Below, in pieces: positions 24,000 to 36,787 of a stretch of DNA of 64,000 nt. The notes beneath the pieces are model-generated. The model searched no databases. It worked only from the letters and a program-made list of their open reading frames with translations, and had not been told where the DNA came from. Source of the stretch: Stramonita haemastoma (lineage: Eukaryota; Mollusca; Gastropoda; Neogastropoda; Muricidae). The position numbers were made by a program, and so were the translations under genes. How positions within the stretch are numbered: position 1 is the first letter of the stretch; each line of letters starts with the position of its first letter. The stretch covers positions 5,237,579 through 5,301,578 of the forward strand of contig CM060342.1 of the NCBI GenBank assembly GCA_030674155.1, given 5' to 3'.

Positions 24000-25887
24000 T
24001 GATACACATAGACACCTCTGCATGATTTCAACTGTTATCCTGTCTTCAGGTTATTGGAGGAATGAAAATAGACTGCTCTGTATTTTTTGTTATGTCAGAG
24101 GTTGCTTTTGTTTTTATGAGGTTTTTTGTTTTTGTTTTGCTTGTTATTGTTTCATGTTCACTTGCTCTTTTGTTTTGTATTAAAAGTTTTTTTTAAGAAA
24201 AAAAGGTTATATATGCATCTGTGCATGTATTTTTTTTTTATCCATGTCACTGTCAGTCTTTGTAAAGTCATGTGCTTGATTGTATGCTTGTTTGTCTGTC
24301 TGTGTGTGCATGTGCACGAACATTTTTTACAAAACCCCAAACAAATCAACTTTTGGGGTTTAAAAATGTCCATCGCTTTTTACTGGAGCATGTTTTGTTT
24401 GTGCTAGGGCCCTGTGAATGTTTTGTAAGCCCCCAGTGTGATAACAGAGGAATGGAACCAGGCACCAGAGACTGGTCTCCAGTTTCTCAGCCAGCTTTCT
24501 GTTGTATTTTCACACATGAGTTCAGTTTCAGGGTTTTTGGGTGAGAATGCTGGTGATTCGGTTCTTGGTCATTTTTTATATCAAGAATGACAGTTTTCTT
24601 TGACAGATATCATTGTCATCCTCTTCACACCTGTCAGGGTTGGCTGGACCTTGAACAGTAATCATCACAAGGATGAAATTGAAATGTTGTCGGTCATGAA
24701 GAATGAAATAATTTTTTTTTTCTTCTTTTCTTGTCAGCATCTTTTCACTGTTGTTAGACAACCTCACTGCCACGCTGCCCTCAATCTCACTTCTCCTGAA
24801 GCGTCTACAATCAAGAGTGCTTTTGAGATGAGAATGGAATTAGTAGATTTTTTTTGATTTTTTTTGGGGGGTTGCTTTGTTCCTCGGCTAAAGCTTTGAG
24901 GAGATTTTGGTGAGATTTGGGGGTATGTGACTGTTTTCTTCCCACCATTTAGGTAGCAGCATTCCAACTCCTGGGTTGGGGTCTAAACACAATACCAGTA
25001 GCCTACTCTTCTGAAAGGTGGAATGGGTTTTTAACATGTGCTTAAGATGTTCCGAGTGAGTTTGCACATGGGGCCTGGTTTAGTCTCATCCGAAGGTTTT
25101 TGACATTCACTAGATTTTTTTGTCAAACTGGGAAGAAAGGACGAGGCTGGAAAACTAACAAAAGAAAAAGGGCGGCTGCCACTCAAAGTGAAGATAGACT
25201 GTAAATCCAACCATCAGTTTCTGAATGTGGTGCAGTTCATAATGTCTTAGTTATAGATTTAGTTATGTTTGTAGAATTTCTTGTTTTTCTTTAAAAATAA
25301 AGTGATATACTCCGCATTTAGAAATGGCAAGATTTATGATTTAGTAAGCATATCTCCTTTATGGGGGTCTGTCAGTATATATAGCGTATCTACCTCCTGA
25401 AAATTGTGTGCAAGGATTTCCCTCTCTTTTTTTTTTTTCTCTTTGTTTCTGCCTTGTTTCTTTTCTTCCTGTCACTTTCTTGTCTATTTTCTGCCTTCTT
25501 TATCCATTCTCCAGCCTTTTTTCCAGAATGACTTAGAAGATGACAATTCCTTCCTACACTGAAGTCAGATGCACTGGGCCTGACTTGTCAGGCCTTAACG
25601 GCAGCACAAAGCGTTTTTGCTCATAGGACAGACAACAGTAGTTACTGTCCAAGCGTGTGATGAAAAAGAAGTCTACGTGTAACTCTCTTTGTACTTGTTT
25701 CTTTTTTCAGCCCTTCTTTCTTTTAACTGCTGTAATCACAGCAAAATGCCCGTTAATTTTGTGGCTGTACTTGTGTTTATATTGTCTTTGTAACTGAGTG
25801 TTAAGTAGGTTTTTGTATAGCTGTCCATACTGTGTACGATAGACTAAACTGAGATTCATTCTCACAAAAATGCATGTATACATGTGC
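24000..25887. other. Intron 7, unassigned
   Basis: T-rich unique sequence with a family C copy at 24880-24985 and a diverged family A fragment at 25010-25100. No gene was recognised. Confidence 0.5.
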
Positions 25888-25888
25888 A

Positions 25889-25965
<77 letters not shown>

Positions 25966-26480
25966 CACTCACAAATCACATAATCATCATTTGTTTCAAT
26001 CTTGTGTCGCAAGCAGAATGAAAAGAAAAACTTACTATAACACTGTCAGAGCCTTCTCAAGTCACTCAGTCTTTTTAATCTATAGATTCAAATCTCCTTT
26101 TTTTACCTCTTCTTCTGTAATGCAAACTAGTCCAGATGAGTTTCTATGAACTAGTGTGATGTTTCCTTTAGTGTTTTTCCTCTGTCAATCGGGATTTGAG
26201 ATAACAGTGTGTTTGGGCATCCGATGTTTGGCTTGAAAGAGATTATGAAAGAATTAAATCTGCTGGCTGTGTTCGCACATGTTGCCTGCAACGAGATGAG
26301 AAAGTCAGTAGGAAAGGAATGTCAGCAGAGGTGATGTTATGTGCAGTTTTCAAACTCAACGCTCAAGCCATCTGCAGCCTGGTCAATGCAGATTAACCCA
26401 CTTCTCTTGCCAGTAAACAGCTACACAGCAGGGTTATCCCTGTGACACACATACACACACACCACCACACACACCACACA

Positions 26481-26570
<90 letters not shown>

Positions 26571-26605
26571 CAGGTTTTATTTTCAGCCTGTCACTCGTAC
26601 TTTCA

Positions 26606-26650
<45 letters not shown>

Positions 26651-26660
26651 ACACCACACC
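25888..26660. repeat. (CA)n and (TA)n microsatellites
   Basis: CA at 25888-25965, a compound CA/(TA)n at 26450-26566 and CA again at 26607-26660. Confidence 0.95.
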
Positions 26661-26794
26661 CCCCCCCTTCCACCATCCTCCATTTCTTCTTTTTAATCCT
26701 GTTGTGAAGATTTGATATATTGAGAAAAGAAAGTCAGACTGGCGGGGAAAGGTGAATGTTCTGCACTCAGCAGGCTGTGCACACAACTCAGGCA

Positions 26795-27045
26795 GTGTGT
26801 GCACACAAACATACAGGCAGCCTGTGCACACAAACATACAGGCAGCCTGTGCACACAAACATGCAGGCAGCCTGTGCACACAAACATACAGGCAGGCCTG
26901 TGCACACAAACATACAGGCAGCCTGTGCTCACAAACATACAGGCAGCTGTGCACAACATGCAGCATGTGTCACACAAACATACAGGCAGTGTGTGCACAC
27001 AAACATGCAGGCAGTGTGTGCACACAAACATGCAGGCATGAAATA
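26795..27045. repeat. 25-bp minisatellite, about ten copies
   Basis: Unit ACAAACATACAGGCAGCCTG + TGCAC with substitutions. Confidence 0.95.
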
Positions 27046-28430
27046 AGTGGGGACACCAGTGCATGCACAGAAGCTCACAAGCATGTCTTATGCGCATGCA
27101 GGTATTTGCAAAAGCACACACTCGTACATGTATGCACTCATGTAAGCATGTACACGCATCCACCCTGCATGTCACACAGGCAGTATGAAGATATATGCAT
27201 GTAGGCACACACATGCAGACAGTCAGAACTGTAACCCATTTCATAATATTGCTTAATATTAACTAGGTAAGGTACATACAGTGAAGAATTGAGCAGGTAC
27301 TTTATGTTAACATCAGGTGTGTCTGGTTTTGTGTGTTGGAGCAGTCATCTATGTACTATGGTCAGAAGGCTGGGGGTTTTCACTACCTCTTTGTGAGTAT
27401 TCGTCAATGCATCTTGCCACTGCTTTTATAAACCTACCTACCTACCTACCTGTCTGTATTTGACTTCACCAACAGTCCAGTTCCCCCCTCCCCTTTATTT
27501 TTTTTTTTTGTAATTAAATATTTTTTGACTGGAGCTGTTGTGGAGGGAGCTTGGGGCCTTTCACCTACTTGTAGTGTGTCCTGCATGATAATTCAGCTCC
27601 TAGTACTGGTTTGTCCAAAAGCAGTGTTTATAATTCGTGTTTGATGGGCATGTGTTGGGCATGGTGTGGTAACTGTGTCAGTGTGTGTCTTTTTTGTGTT
27701 TCTGTATGAAATGCTGTTGTGCATGCACTGTCGTCCATCAGTAGTAGTTGCGCTGACGTAGATCTGAGAGCTGGCCATGTAATCCTGGCATTTATTCTAC
27801 ACCTTGTATACTGAGATCTGAAGGTGTGTAGGCCTGTGGCTTGTACATAGCTCAGACTAGAAGTGGACTGTCAGAAACAGACAGACATCTCTGCAGTGTG
27901 CTGTGCTCACACTCATCAGCTATCAGCTCCTGTATATGCGATTTACGCTGGCAGTCGGGTAACCTTGTTTTGCTTTATTTTCTTATTAAAAAAATTGTTT
28001 ATTCTTATTCTGCTTTTGTGTGCATTGGGTCCTATCTTAGTTATTTTTTTCTGTGTAGATTGATGTGTTGAATGTTGTGCCCTTTTGGCTGTGTTTCCGG
28101 AGGCACTGTCATTTGTCATTTTTTTGTCTGTAGAAATGACAGGCATGTAGTTGCATGGTAGCTGGCTTTCTGTCGTTGTTTTGAGTCGGTTTTTTGCACA
28201 AATTTATACAAGACGAGGTGCTTTTTTGTCTGTGTGTGTGTGTGTGGCAGTTCACAGGTTTTTGGGAAGGCTGAAATCGTTGTAAAGAAAGTGTGAACTG
28301 AAAGAAAAGGAGTTGTATCTGATCATGGGGGTGTGAACTGAGGACTTGTGAAATCTTTTCTTCATGCTGTGGCAAGTTTGGGGCTTTGCCTGAGGATTGA
28401 AGGAAGAAGGGGACTGAGGCAGTCAACGGA
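27046..28430. other. Intron 7, unassigned
   Basis: Unique sequence with a short CCTA run near 27435. It ends at a G-rich block (28428-28468) leading into a family C repeat. Confidence 0.5.
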
Positions 28431-28477
28431 GGGGGGGGGGGAGAGGAGGGGGGGGGGGGGGGGGGGGGCGTTGTTTG

Positions 28478-28575
28478 TTTCTCGGCTAGAGAACTGAAAT
28501 CAACCATGGTGAGATTTTTTGCGTTGCAGCTCTTCCACCCTCAGTAGCTGATTCCGACTTCAGAATGATGTCTAC
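28478..28575 (+). mobile_element. Short interspersed repeat, family C (representative)
   Basis: Signature TTCTCGGCTAGAG...TGAAAT, then accatggtgagatt, gctcttccaccctcagtagctg and attccgacttcag. Related copies occur on either strand near 13165-13300, 14280-14400, 16645-16745, 24880-24985, 29062-29170, 45450-45560, 59848-59950, 60288-60385, 62018-62120 and 62570-62735. Several plus-strand copies are directly preceded by a poly-G run. No internal promoter was recognised. Confidence 0.65.
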
Positions 28576-28619
28576 GTGACATCGTGTCTAGTGGTTGAAT
28601 TTGTCACGTTCCCACCTAT

Positions 28620-28846
28620 AATACTAAATAGCCTACTCTTCCAAAGAGCAGATTGGGTTTTGAATGGATGCACAAGATATTCTGCATGCATTTCCAAAGG
28701 ACGTGTGGATAAGTGGAGTGGGTGCTGATTATAACTCCAGGGGAAAAATCCCTGGAATGGAATGGGTGTCTTGGTGGGGGCTCAAACCTGCACCCTCAGA
28801 TCATGAGCTCAACACTCTAACCACCAAGCTATCCCACCCCTCCCCG
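28620..28846 (-). mobile_element. SINE family A, diverged and shortened
   Basis: Keeps cctactcttcc...gcacaagatattctgcatgc and the head end ccaccaagctatcccacccc, but lacks the middle and tail. Confidence 0.65.
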
Positions 28847-29321
28847 CCCCCTCCCCACTGCCTTTTAAGTCTTACTGTGTGTGCTACCAGTGGGATAAAC
28901 CCACACTGCTGACAAGACACACAGCATGGCAGTGCTGAGGGCAATGCCCTTATGACTGCCTCTTCTTGGGGGGGAGGGGAGAAAGAACAAGAGAAGGGAA
29001 GGACGCTGCTAGTCTCATGCACCATACACAGCCAGACCCAGACGTAACTCTTAATTTAATCCCACAGTCTCCCCGAAGTCAGAATGCAGCTACCTTAACG
29101 ATGAGCAAAAAACCTGCTTACACAAGTCTCATCGTGGTGAACCCCAGAGCTCCAACTGAGGAACAGAATGATAAATGTCCAGAATCTGCAACCCACAAAA
29201 GGACTAGAGACATGACCACCTAGATACCATGAAGAACAGGGAGATGCATCCTGTGCTGATGCAGTGTTGTCACATAGGTGGTGTTCAGTGGTGCCTGATC
29301 AGTTGCTGTGTACACAGAATA

Positions 29322-29612
29322 AAGTAAAAAGGTAAAGGTGTCCCATAACCTAGGCTGGTCATAGGGGAGCGAGGCATCAGAGACCTCAGCTTCTCTAGGG
29401 GCCAGCATATTGAGGGCGGCGCCCATCTCCTCTCCCTCGCTACTTTACCTTCCCTGACCCTAAAGAGGGCAGGTACCCATTTACAGCTGGGCGAACTGGG
29501 GGGACTGTCCTGAAGCCAAGGCGCACAAACGGTCACCCATCCAACTGACGCTGCTTAACTTGACTGGGGGAATGCGAGCACTCTGACCACTTAGCTATCC
29601 CGCCCCCTACAC
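29322..29612 (-). mobile_element. tRNA/5S chimeric SINE, copy 2
   Basis: On the minus strand: GGGCGGGATAGCTAAGTGGTC, then AAGTTAAGCAGCGTCAGTTGG and ATGGGTGACCG, a closer match to 5S box C than copy 1, then the same GTAAATGGGTACCTGCCCTC body. Confidence 0.72.
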
Positions 29613-29877
29613 AGAATACACAGAAAACCTCCTGCTAAACCTCGCCCTATCTGGCACAGCTTGGTGGATGAAGCAGACTGGGCTGCCTTGCTGTGGACTG
29701 AACGTCTGCTCTTTTAGCTGCTGCTGCTGCTGCATGAACTTGCTGCTAGATGTATACTCTGTGGCTGAACTCACAGCAGGGCGATCAATGGCTTTGGAAT
29801 GCCATCATTCAGAGTCCCCATGATTTTCTCTTCTGTATTACCAGAGCCACATGTTTGTGCTTTGTAGAGTGTACAGC

Positions 29878-30133
29878 AAGGGATGGGATAGCCTTAGTGG
29901 TCAGAACATTGCGCTCGCAATTTGATGACTCAGGTTCGATTTCCGAACACATACAGAACGTCTTGCGCACATGTTAAATCCTGTTCCGCTTTTCGTAAGA
30001 TTAGGCCATCGTGTGCCGGTTGGAACAGATGACAGGACTTACAAAACTGCATATACACTGGGACTGGATGTAAAAAAGCACACGAGTGCTTATTCCATTA
30101 TCCTCAATATAAAAGAATAATAAATAAATAAAT
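29878..30133 (+). mobile_element. SINE family A with internal deletion
   Basis: Head and box B (GGTTCGATTTCC) run directly into the ACACATACAGAACGTCTTGC part of the body, a deletion of about 100 bp. Confidence 0.83.
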
Positions 30134-30221
30134 ACATACTCCTTGCTTTCTGGAAAGACCCCTAGGGTTCACTAGCCTTTGTTCCAACACCTGGTGATGT
30201 TGGTCAGGCAGTGTAAGCAGC

Positions 30222-30343
30222 TTTGTGTGTGTGTGTGCGTGTGTGTGTGGTGTGTGTGTGTGCGTGTGTGTGCGCTCGTGTTCGTGTGCGTGCTGGTGTT
30301 TGGGTGTTGGGTGTTGTGTGTGGTGTGGGTGGTGTGTTGAGTG

Positions 30344-30382
<39 letters not shown>

Positions 30383-30388
30383 TGTGTG

Positions 30389-30440
<52 letters not shown>

Positions 30441-30465
30441 GTGTGTGTGTGTTGTGTGTGTGCCG
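30222..30465. repeat. Degenerate (GT)n tract
   Basis: About 240 bp of GT with GTT and GGT interruptions; a cleaner (GT)n run follows at 30920-30986. Confidence 0.97.
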
Positions 30466-30920
30466 GAAAATCAGTAACACCTTTGAAGTGGGAATCGCTC
30501 ATCTGTTGTGATGGAAAATGGATTTGATGCCTGGTGTGCCACAACAAGGGCCATTGACTTCCTAATAACAGAGCTGCGTAGCTACCCAAGTGATGTTATG
30601 TATCCGTGCCACATGCATGCCATAAACAATACTTATTTCTGATTTCTGTTGTATACATTTTGTATTTTGCACACACCAGGCGGGATTGTGGGGGTTACTC
30701 ATTTGCATAGATGGCACTCCACCTAACAGATTGTATTTCCCAAATAACTGGTTTAGAACTGTTGATTTATTGACCGATTCTTAGCAAATATCTACTCTCA
30801 ATGTTCTGGGTTTATTTTTTTAACTTTTAGTTTCTTTTTTTCAAGTAACCTGGTTTTCTATATATGCACTTGTTCACATTGTTATTGCATTGTGTTATCT
30901 CATAGTTTACAGAGGATAAA

Positions 30921-30988
<68 letters not shown>

Positions 30989-31109
30989 CTTTTCTTATTG
31001 TTGTTTTTATTCACTGTCAGCAAATTATCATATACCATGGATTGATTATTGATTTTTTTGTGTGTGTATATGTTTGGTGTCATTGATGACACAAATGCAG
31101 TCAGTGGGG

Positions 31110-31655
31110 GGAGGATGCTGAAACAGTGGGGTAGGAATGCTGAAACAGTGGGTAAGGATGCTGAAACAGTGGGTAGCTGAAACAGTGGGGTAAAGGATGC
31201 TGAAACAGTGGGGTAAAGGATGCTGAAACAGTGGGGGTAAAGGATGCTGAAACAGTGGGGGTAAAGGATGCTGAAACAGTGGGGTAAAGGATGCTGAACA
31301 GTGGGGGTAAGGATGCTGAAACAGTGGGGGTAAAGGATGCTGAAACAGTGGGGGTAAAGGATGCTGAAACAGTGGGGTAAAGGATGCTGAAACATGGGTA
31401 AAGGATGCTGAAACAGTGGGGTAAAGGTTGCTGAAAACATGGGATAAGGAATGCTGAAACATGGGATAAGGGATGCTGAAACATGGGGTAAAGGATGCTG
31501 AAACATGGGATCGGAATGCTGAAAAGAGGAAGGATGCTGAAACAGTGGGGTAAAGGATGCTGAAACATGGGTAAGGATGCTGAAACATGGGATCAGGAAT
31601 GCTGAAACAGTAGGGTAAATGATGCTGAAACAGCAGGAGAAAAATGATGAAACCT
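31110..31655. repeat. 22-24 bp minisatellite, about 23 copies
   Basis: Unit GATGCTGAAACAGTGGGGGT + AAAG with length changes in the G run. Minus-strand F/S/P-rich frames here are artefacts. Confidence 0.96.
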
Positions 31656-31679
31656 GTGGAGGCCTAGTCACAGATGATA

Positions 31680-32037
31680 ATTTTTATTTTTTTATTTATT
31701 TTATTCTTTTATATCGAGGATAATGGGATAAGCACTCATGTGCTTTTTTTCATCCAGTCCCCGTGTGTATGTAGTTGTGTAAATATTGTCATCTGTTTCC
31801 ACTTGCACACAATGGCCTACTCTTACAAAAAGCGGAACAGGATCTAACATGTGTGCAAGATGTTCTGAGTGCGTTTGCACATGGGGCGTCGTTTTACAGT
31901 CTCATCCGAAAGACTTTTGGGGAGAGTGGAGTCAGCACTGATGTTAACTCCAGGGGGAAAATCCCCTCCAACGGGAGTCGAACTCGGGTCGTCAAATTGC
32001 CAGCACAATGTTCTGACCACTAGGCTATCCTGTCCCC
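31680..32037 (-). mobile_element. SINE family A, full copy
   Basis: Complete from ATAA-type tail to ggctatcctgtcccc head, at the end of the 24-bp array. Confidence 0.87.
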
Positions 32038-32532
32038 CATAATGATAATGACTCTGGTTGTTGAAAATAAATTAAACGTGACTTCTGCAGCCACAGTGAC
32101 TATGACCACAGTAGCAGCACTGTCTTGCAATGGTCATGATAATGAAGATGATGATGGAGATTATAATGAAGATGATGGAGATGATGATAATGGAGATGTT
32201 GAAGATGATGATGATGAATGAGATGCAGGTGGTGGTACACACTCACCAGGTAAAAATGTCTGCTCTTGGTAGGTAGGTAGGTGGGCAGGTTGGTTGCATT
32301 AAAGTCCTAGTGGCATTTTCCAATATAGGGACCAGAGCTCTAAAAAGCAACGAGACGTACAGATCTGTCTCACTCACTCACTCACTCACCCAGTGGTTTC
32401 TTCTGTCGCTGTCTTACATCCATTACCAGATGCTGACTGCAGAGGTGGATAGGCTCTCTTGTGGCTGTGGCTGTGCCAAGGTAGCCAGCTCATGAATTCA
32501 CACAGAGGGAGGCAGGAGGAGGAGAAAGGCCG

Positions 32533-33722
32533 TTTTGACAAGGGGGGTGTGTGTTACAGGAGTATTGACAGGGGAGTGTGTGTTACAGGAGTATTGACAG
32601 GGGGGGGGGTGTTACAGGAGTATTGACAGGGGGGGGTTACAGGAGTATTGACAGGGGTGTGTGTGTTACAGGAGTACTGACAGGGGGGGGGGGTTGTTAC
32701 AGGAGTACTGACAGGGTGTGTGTGTGTTACAGGAGTATTGACAGGGGTGTGTGTGTTACATGAGTATTGACAGGGGTGTGTTAGTTACAGGAGTACTGAC
32801 AGGGGTGTGTGTGTTACAGGAGTACTGACAGGGGGGGTGTTACAGGAGTATTGACAGGGGGGGGGTGTTATAGGAGTATTGACAGGGGGGGTGTTACAGG
32901 AGTATTGACAGGGGTGTGTGTTACAGGAGTATTGACAGGGGTGTGTGGTGTTTACAGGAGTATTGACAGGGGGGTGTTATAGGAGTATTGACAGGGGTGT
33001 GTGTTACAGGAGTACTGACAGGGGTATGTGTGTTACAGGAGTATTGACAGGGGTGTATGTGTGTGTGTTACAGGAGTATTGACAGGGGGGCTGTTACAGG
33101 AGTACTGACAGGGGTGGGTGTGTTACAGGAGCACTGACAGGGGTGTGTGTGTTACAGGAGTATTGACAGGGGTGTGTGTGTTACAGGAGTATGACAGGGG
33201 TATGTGTGTTACAGGAATATTGACAGGGGTGTGTGTGTTACAGGAGTATTGACAGGGGTGTGTGTTACAGGAGTACTGACAGGGGTGTGTGTTACAGGAG
33301 CACTGACAGGGGTGTGTGTGTTACAGGAGTACTGACAGGGGGGGGGGTGTTACAGGAGTACTGACAGGGGGGGGTGTGTTACAGGAGTACTGACAGGGGG
33401 GGTGTTTACAGGAGCACTGACAGGGGGGGGGTTACAGGAGTACTGACAGGGGTGTGTGTGTTACAGGAGCACTGACAGGGGGGGGGTTACAGGAGTACTG
33501 ACAGGGGTGTGTGTGTTTACAGGAGCACTGACAGGGGGGGGTTTACAGGAGTACTGACAGGGGTGTGTGTGTTACAGGAGCACTGACAGGGGTGTGTGTG
33601 TTACAGGAGCACTGACAGGGGTGTGTGTGTTACAGGAGCACTGCATGGGTGTGTGGTGTTACAGGAGCACTGACAGGGGTGTGGTGTTACAGAGCACTGA
33701 CAGGGGTGTATGTGTTACAGAG
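32533..33722. repeat. 27-bp minisatellite carrying TTACAG acceptor motifs before exon 8
   Basis: Roughly 40 copies of GTGTGTGTTACAGGAGTACTGACAGGG-type units of varying length (poly-G and GTGT spacers differ). Each carries TTACAG|GAG(T/C)AC, resembling the acceptor and first bases of exon 8, and a second ACAG|GG. The last unit (ttacagagcacttc) runs into exon 8 itself. The array becomes more exon-like (GAGCAC rather than GAGTAC) toward the exon. Confidence 0.95.
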
Positions 33723-33847
33723 CACTTCATGCCGTCTCTGAACCAGGTGTTGGTGGTGAGGATGATGGTCAAGTACCTCGCACTACTTCTCGACTTCTCA
33801 GTCCAGTACACCGCGTGGAAACGCCTCTGCACCACTTCAAGAGTTGC
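33723..33847 (+). CDS. SMPD4: SMPD4 exon 8, with one-base frame break
   Basis: Opens HFMPSLNQVLVVRMMVKYL (human PFMPTEEHVLVVRLLVKHL). From about 33800 the conserved reading is in the next frame: SPVHRVETPLHHFKS (human TSPLEEFKR). One missing base around 33798-33800 joins them and gives exactly 42 codons. The start is taken at acagag|CAC for phase. If the true sequence is ttacag|GAGCAC, as in most upstream units, a G has also been lost here. The end is taken at TGC|gtgtct, phase 0; AAGA|gttgcg is an alternative. Confidence 0.87.
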
Positions 33848-34295
33848 GTGTCTGTGCTGTGCGCCTGCTGTGTGTGTGTGTCTGTGTTCTGTGTCTGTGT
33901 GTCTCTGTCTGTGTGTCTGTGTCTGTCTCTGTCTGTCTGTATGTGTCTGTGTGTGTGTCTCTGTGCGTGCGCATGCGTGTGTGTGTGTGTACACTCAAAT
34001 TTTGCTAAAACTATAAAAAAATTTATTGATTGCTTCTGTGTTGTACAGGTCGAATGCAAGTGCTTTGATTTGTTTTGACAAGATGTAGCGCTATACAAAT
34101 TCCATGTGTTATTATTAAGAGGTAAGCAAGCATCTGTGACTGCGGCTGTGTTGGTGGTGTTCGGTTGGTGAGGCAGGATGGTGAGATATAGGGCAACAAC
34201 AACAGCAACAACAAAAGTCTCTCTCTCCTAAAGGTGGAAAAACAAGAGGTGTACATGAAGAATGGGAAAGAAGGAGGGAGAAGAAGAGCGAGTTA

Positions 34296-34655
34296 TTTAT
34301 TTATTTAGTTATTTATTCTTTTATTTATTCTTTTAAATTGAGGATAATGGAATAAGCACTCATGTGCTTAATTACATACAGTCCCTGTGTGTACGCAGTT
34401 GTGTAAATATTGTCATCTGTTCCCACCGACACACAATGGCCTAAAGTGGAACAGGATTTAACGTGTGCGTAAGATGTTCTGAGCATGTTCACACAGGGGG
34501 CCTCTGTTCATAGTCTCATCCGAAGGACTTTTGGGGAGTGAAGTCAGCACTGATGTTAACTCCAGGGGAAAAATCCCCTTGAACAGGAATCAAACCTGGG
34601 TCATCAAATTGCAAGCATAATGTTCTGACCACTAGGCTATCCTGCTAGTCAGTCC
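34296..34655 (-). mobile_element. SINE family A, full copy
   Basis: Complete, between exon 8 and candidate exon 9; a small deletion removes the usual actcttacgaaa. Confidence 0.85.
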
Positions 34656-34796
34656 TTGACAAACTCCTCAACTTCTGTTCCCCTGTTTCTGCTGTCAGAA
34701 ATATATGCTGTGGCTTATCTTTCTGACCTAATTATTTCTACTTTTTGTTATGCTGTTTTTTTCCTGCTTCTGTGAAAAATATAAACCCACACATGC

Positions 34797-34800
<4 letters not shown>

Positions 34801-34882
<82 letters not shown>
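34801..34882. repeat. (CT)n microsatellite
   Basis: About 80 bp of CT between exon 8 and candidate exon 9. Confidence 0.98.
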
Positions 34883-35066
34883 TTCTCCATTTTTTGGTTA
34901 GTGCTAATCTGATATTATTCAAGAGATCCATCTTCTTCCTGTTTAAGTATAAATCAAGTAAAGTTGATACATATTTCAGCAATGAACACACATTTATGTA
35001 TATATATATAAAAAACTGAGTGCAAAAAATATTGGCTTATCATAGCTGTTTGTACGCTGCTGTCAG

Positions 35067-35157
35067 ATCTGGCCATATGTTGCCCAGCACATCAAAAGAA
35101 CGAAATGTAACAAAGGAAAGAAAGAAAAAAAGAAAAGAATCCGTTGCATTCATGCAG
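35067..35157 (+). CDS. SMPD4: SMPD4 exon 9, candidate
   Basis: Human SMPD4 has 17 residues (VPRFVQQKLYLFLQ region) between exon 8 and the HCF block that must be encoded somewhere. This stretch has a good acceptor (gctgctgtcag|ATC) and a strong donor (CAG|gtaagc). It opens IWPYVAQHIKR, whose P and Q fall where the human P and Q do, and closes SVAFMQ, which would join NCF as human LYLFLQ joins HCF. The two ends are in different frames, separated by a purine-rich AAAG-type run that may be an expansion. Suggestive only. Confidence 0.4.
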
Positions 35158-35884
35158 GTAAGCAGCAAGCATTGCTTAGCTGATGTAGGTGGGAGAAGAA
35201 GTCAGAAACACAGGTATGGCTTGTTGTGGAGAGTATTGATGGAGTCTGTGTGGGTCTGCTCTTACCTCCTTGCTGGCATAGATTCAGAATTGTGTTTTTA
35301 AGCTATAGGGAAGGGGGGGGGAGATTAGGGCTGGGGGGGGGGGGGGGGGGGGCATTGCACTGCACAACAGCTGCCTGGTAAGAGGGAGGGAGGGAGGGAG
35401 TGGGTAGGGCAGACAGTAGTGTTAAAGCAAGAGGGAAGAGAGAGGGGGGGGGGGCAGAATCAGCTGTGGTGGTGTTGATGATGTGGTGACTTGTGATTGG
35501 ACAGCTGAGGGGATGGTGTTTGTTATGGAGATTTCACAATGGGGAGAGAGAGAGAGGAGACAAGAGAACGTCACAGGAGAGATTATAAGCTTTTTTTCTT
35601 TTTTTTTCTTTTTCTTGCTGATGTTGCACAATTTGAAGGGCGTCGGAGGTGTGCTTTGGTATTGTGTTGTTTTATGTCTTGTGGAGTTCTGATGGGCTGG
35701 GGTGTGGAGTGGGGCTGGACATCTCTGTCCGGGATTTTCTGGTGATGATTTCACCCTGTGTGAAATTGTTGGGTGCCTGGTGTGACTCGCTGTCATATAG
35801 GATTTACTGGATGCAGGGTGGGTTTTCTGTTCATGGAAAAAGAACCCTGTCAGTCTTCTGGCTTAAGTTTCTCCCACTCTTCTG

Positions 35885-35912
35885 CTCTCCCTCCCTCCCT
35901 CCTCCTCCCTCC

Positions 35913-35978
<66 letters not shown>

Positions 35979-35979
35979 T

Positions 35980-36069
<90 letters not shown>

Positions 36070-36160
36070 CCTCCTCCTCCTCCCTCCCTCCTCCTTTCCC
36101 TCTCCCTCCCTCCTCTCCCCCCTTCCTCCATCCCCCCTCTCCTTCCCTTTCTCCCTTCAT
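35885..36160. repeat. Compound CT/CCT-rich tract
   Basis: About 275 bp of CT and CCTCC repeats; S/L- and R/E-rich frames here are artefacts. Confidence 0.97.
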
Positions 36161-36314
36161 CCCCTGCCCCCTTTTCATGACAATACCAAGGTGCAGACTG
36201 TCACCCTTTGACATGATCTTTAAGTTTAATCCCTTCAGACTAACACAGACAGGAACTCTTTACATAGGCATATCAACCAGATCAGTTTGATCTGGTCTGA
36301 TCTGCTTGTATTGT

Positions 36315-36730
36315 TTTGTATTGTATACCATTTTCAGTCCCAGCAGATTTCTCTGCATGAAATCCAGGCTGCTCTCCTTGGGGAGAGTGAGTCACCACAA
36401 GAGCAGCGCTGTCCTTTTTTTTTTCTCTTTTTCCTGTCTGCAGCTGAATTTGTTTCCCTATCAGAATGGGTTTTTTCCTACAGAATTTGCCAGTGACAAT
36501 TCTCTTTTTGCCATGGCTTCTTTTACCACGTGTGCTAAATGCCTGCTGAACACGGAACCTCAGTTTAGCATCCCATCCAAAAGACTAGGACCCAGACCAC
36601 CACTCACAGTCTTGTCACAGTTGATGGGGGGAAAGTTTGGGGCACACAGAGGGTATGAACCCAGACCCAGATCTAACCTGGACTTTTGACTTTCTAGGCA
36701 GGTGTGTTGCCTCTGATCCACCAGCCACTA
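36315..36730 (-). mobile_element. tRNA-derived SINE, family B
   Basis: Contains the family B signature (plus strand) cagcagatttctctgc, gctgctctc..ggggagagtg, ccctatcagaatgg and a reverse-complement tRNA-like head ending ctgatccaccagccact. Other copies are at 39681, 47440 and 55310. Confidence 0.75.
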
Positions 36731-36787
36731 TCATAGTAATAATAATAATGGGAAATACGTTTCTTCCATGCCTTATTTCATGAATGA

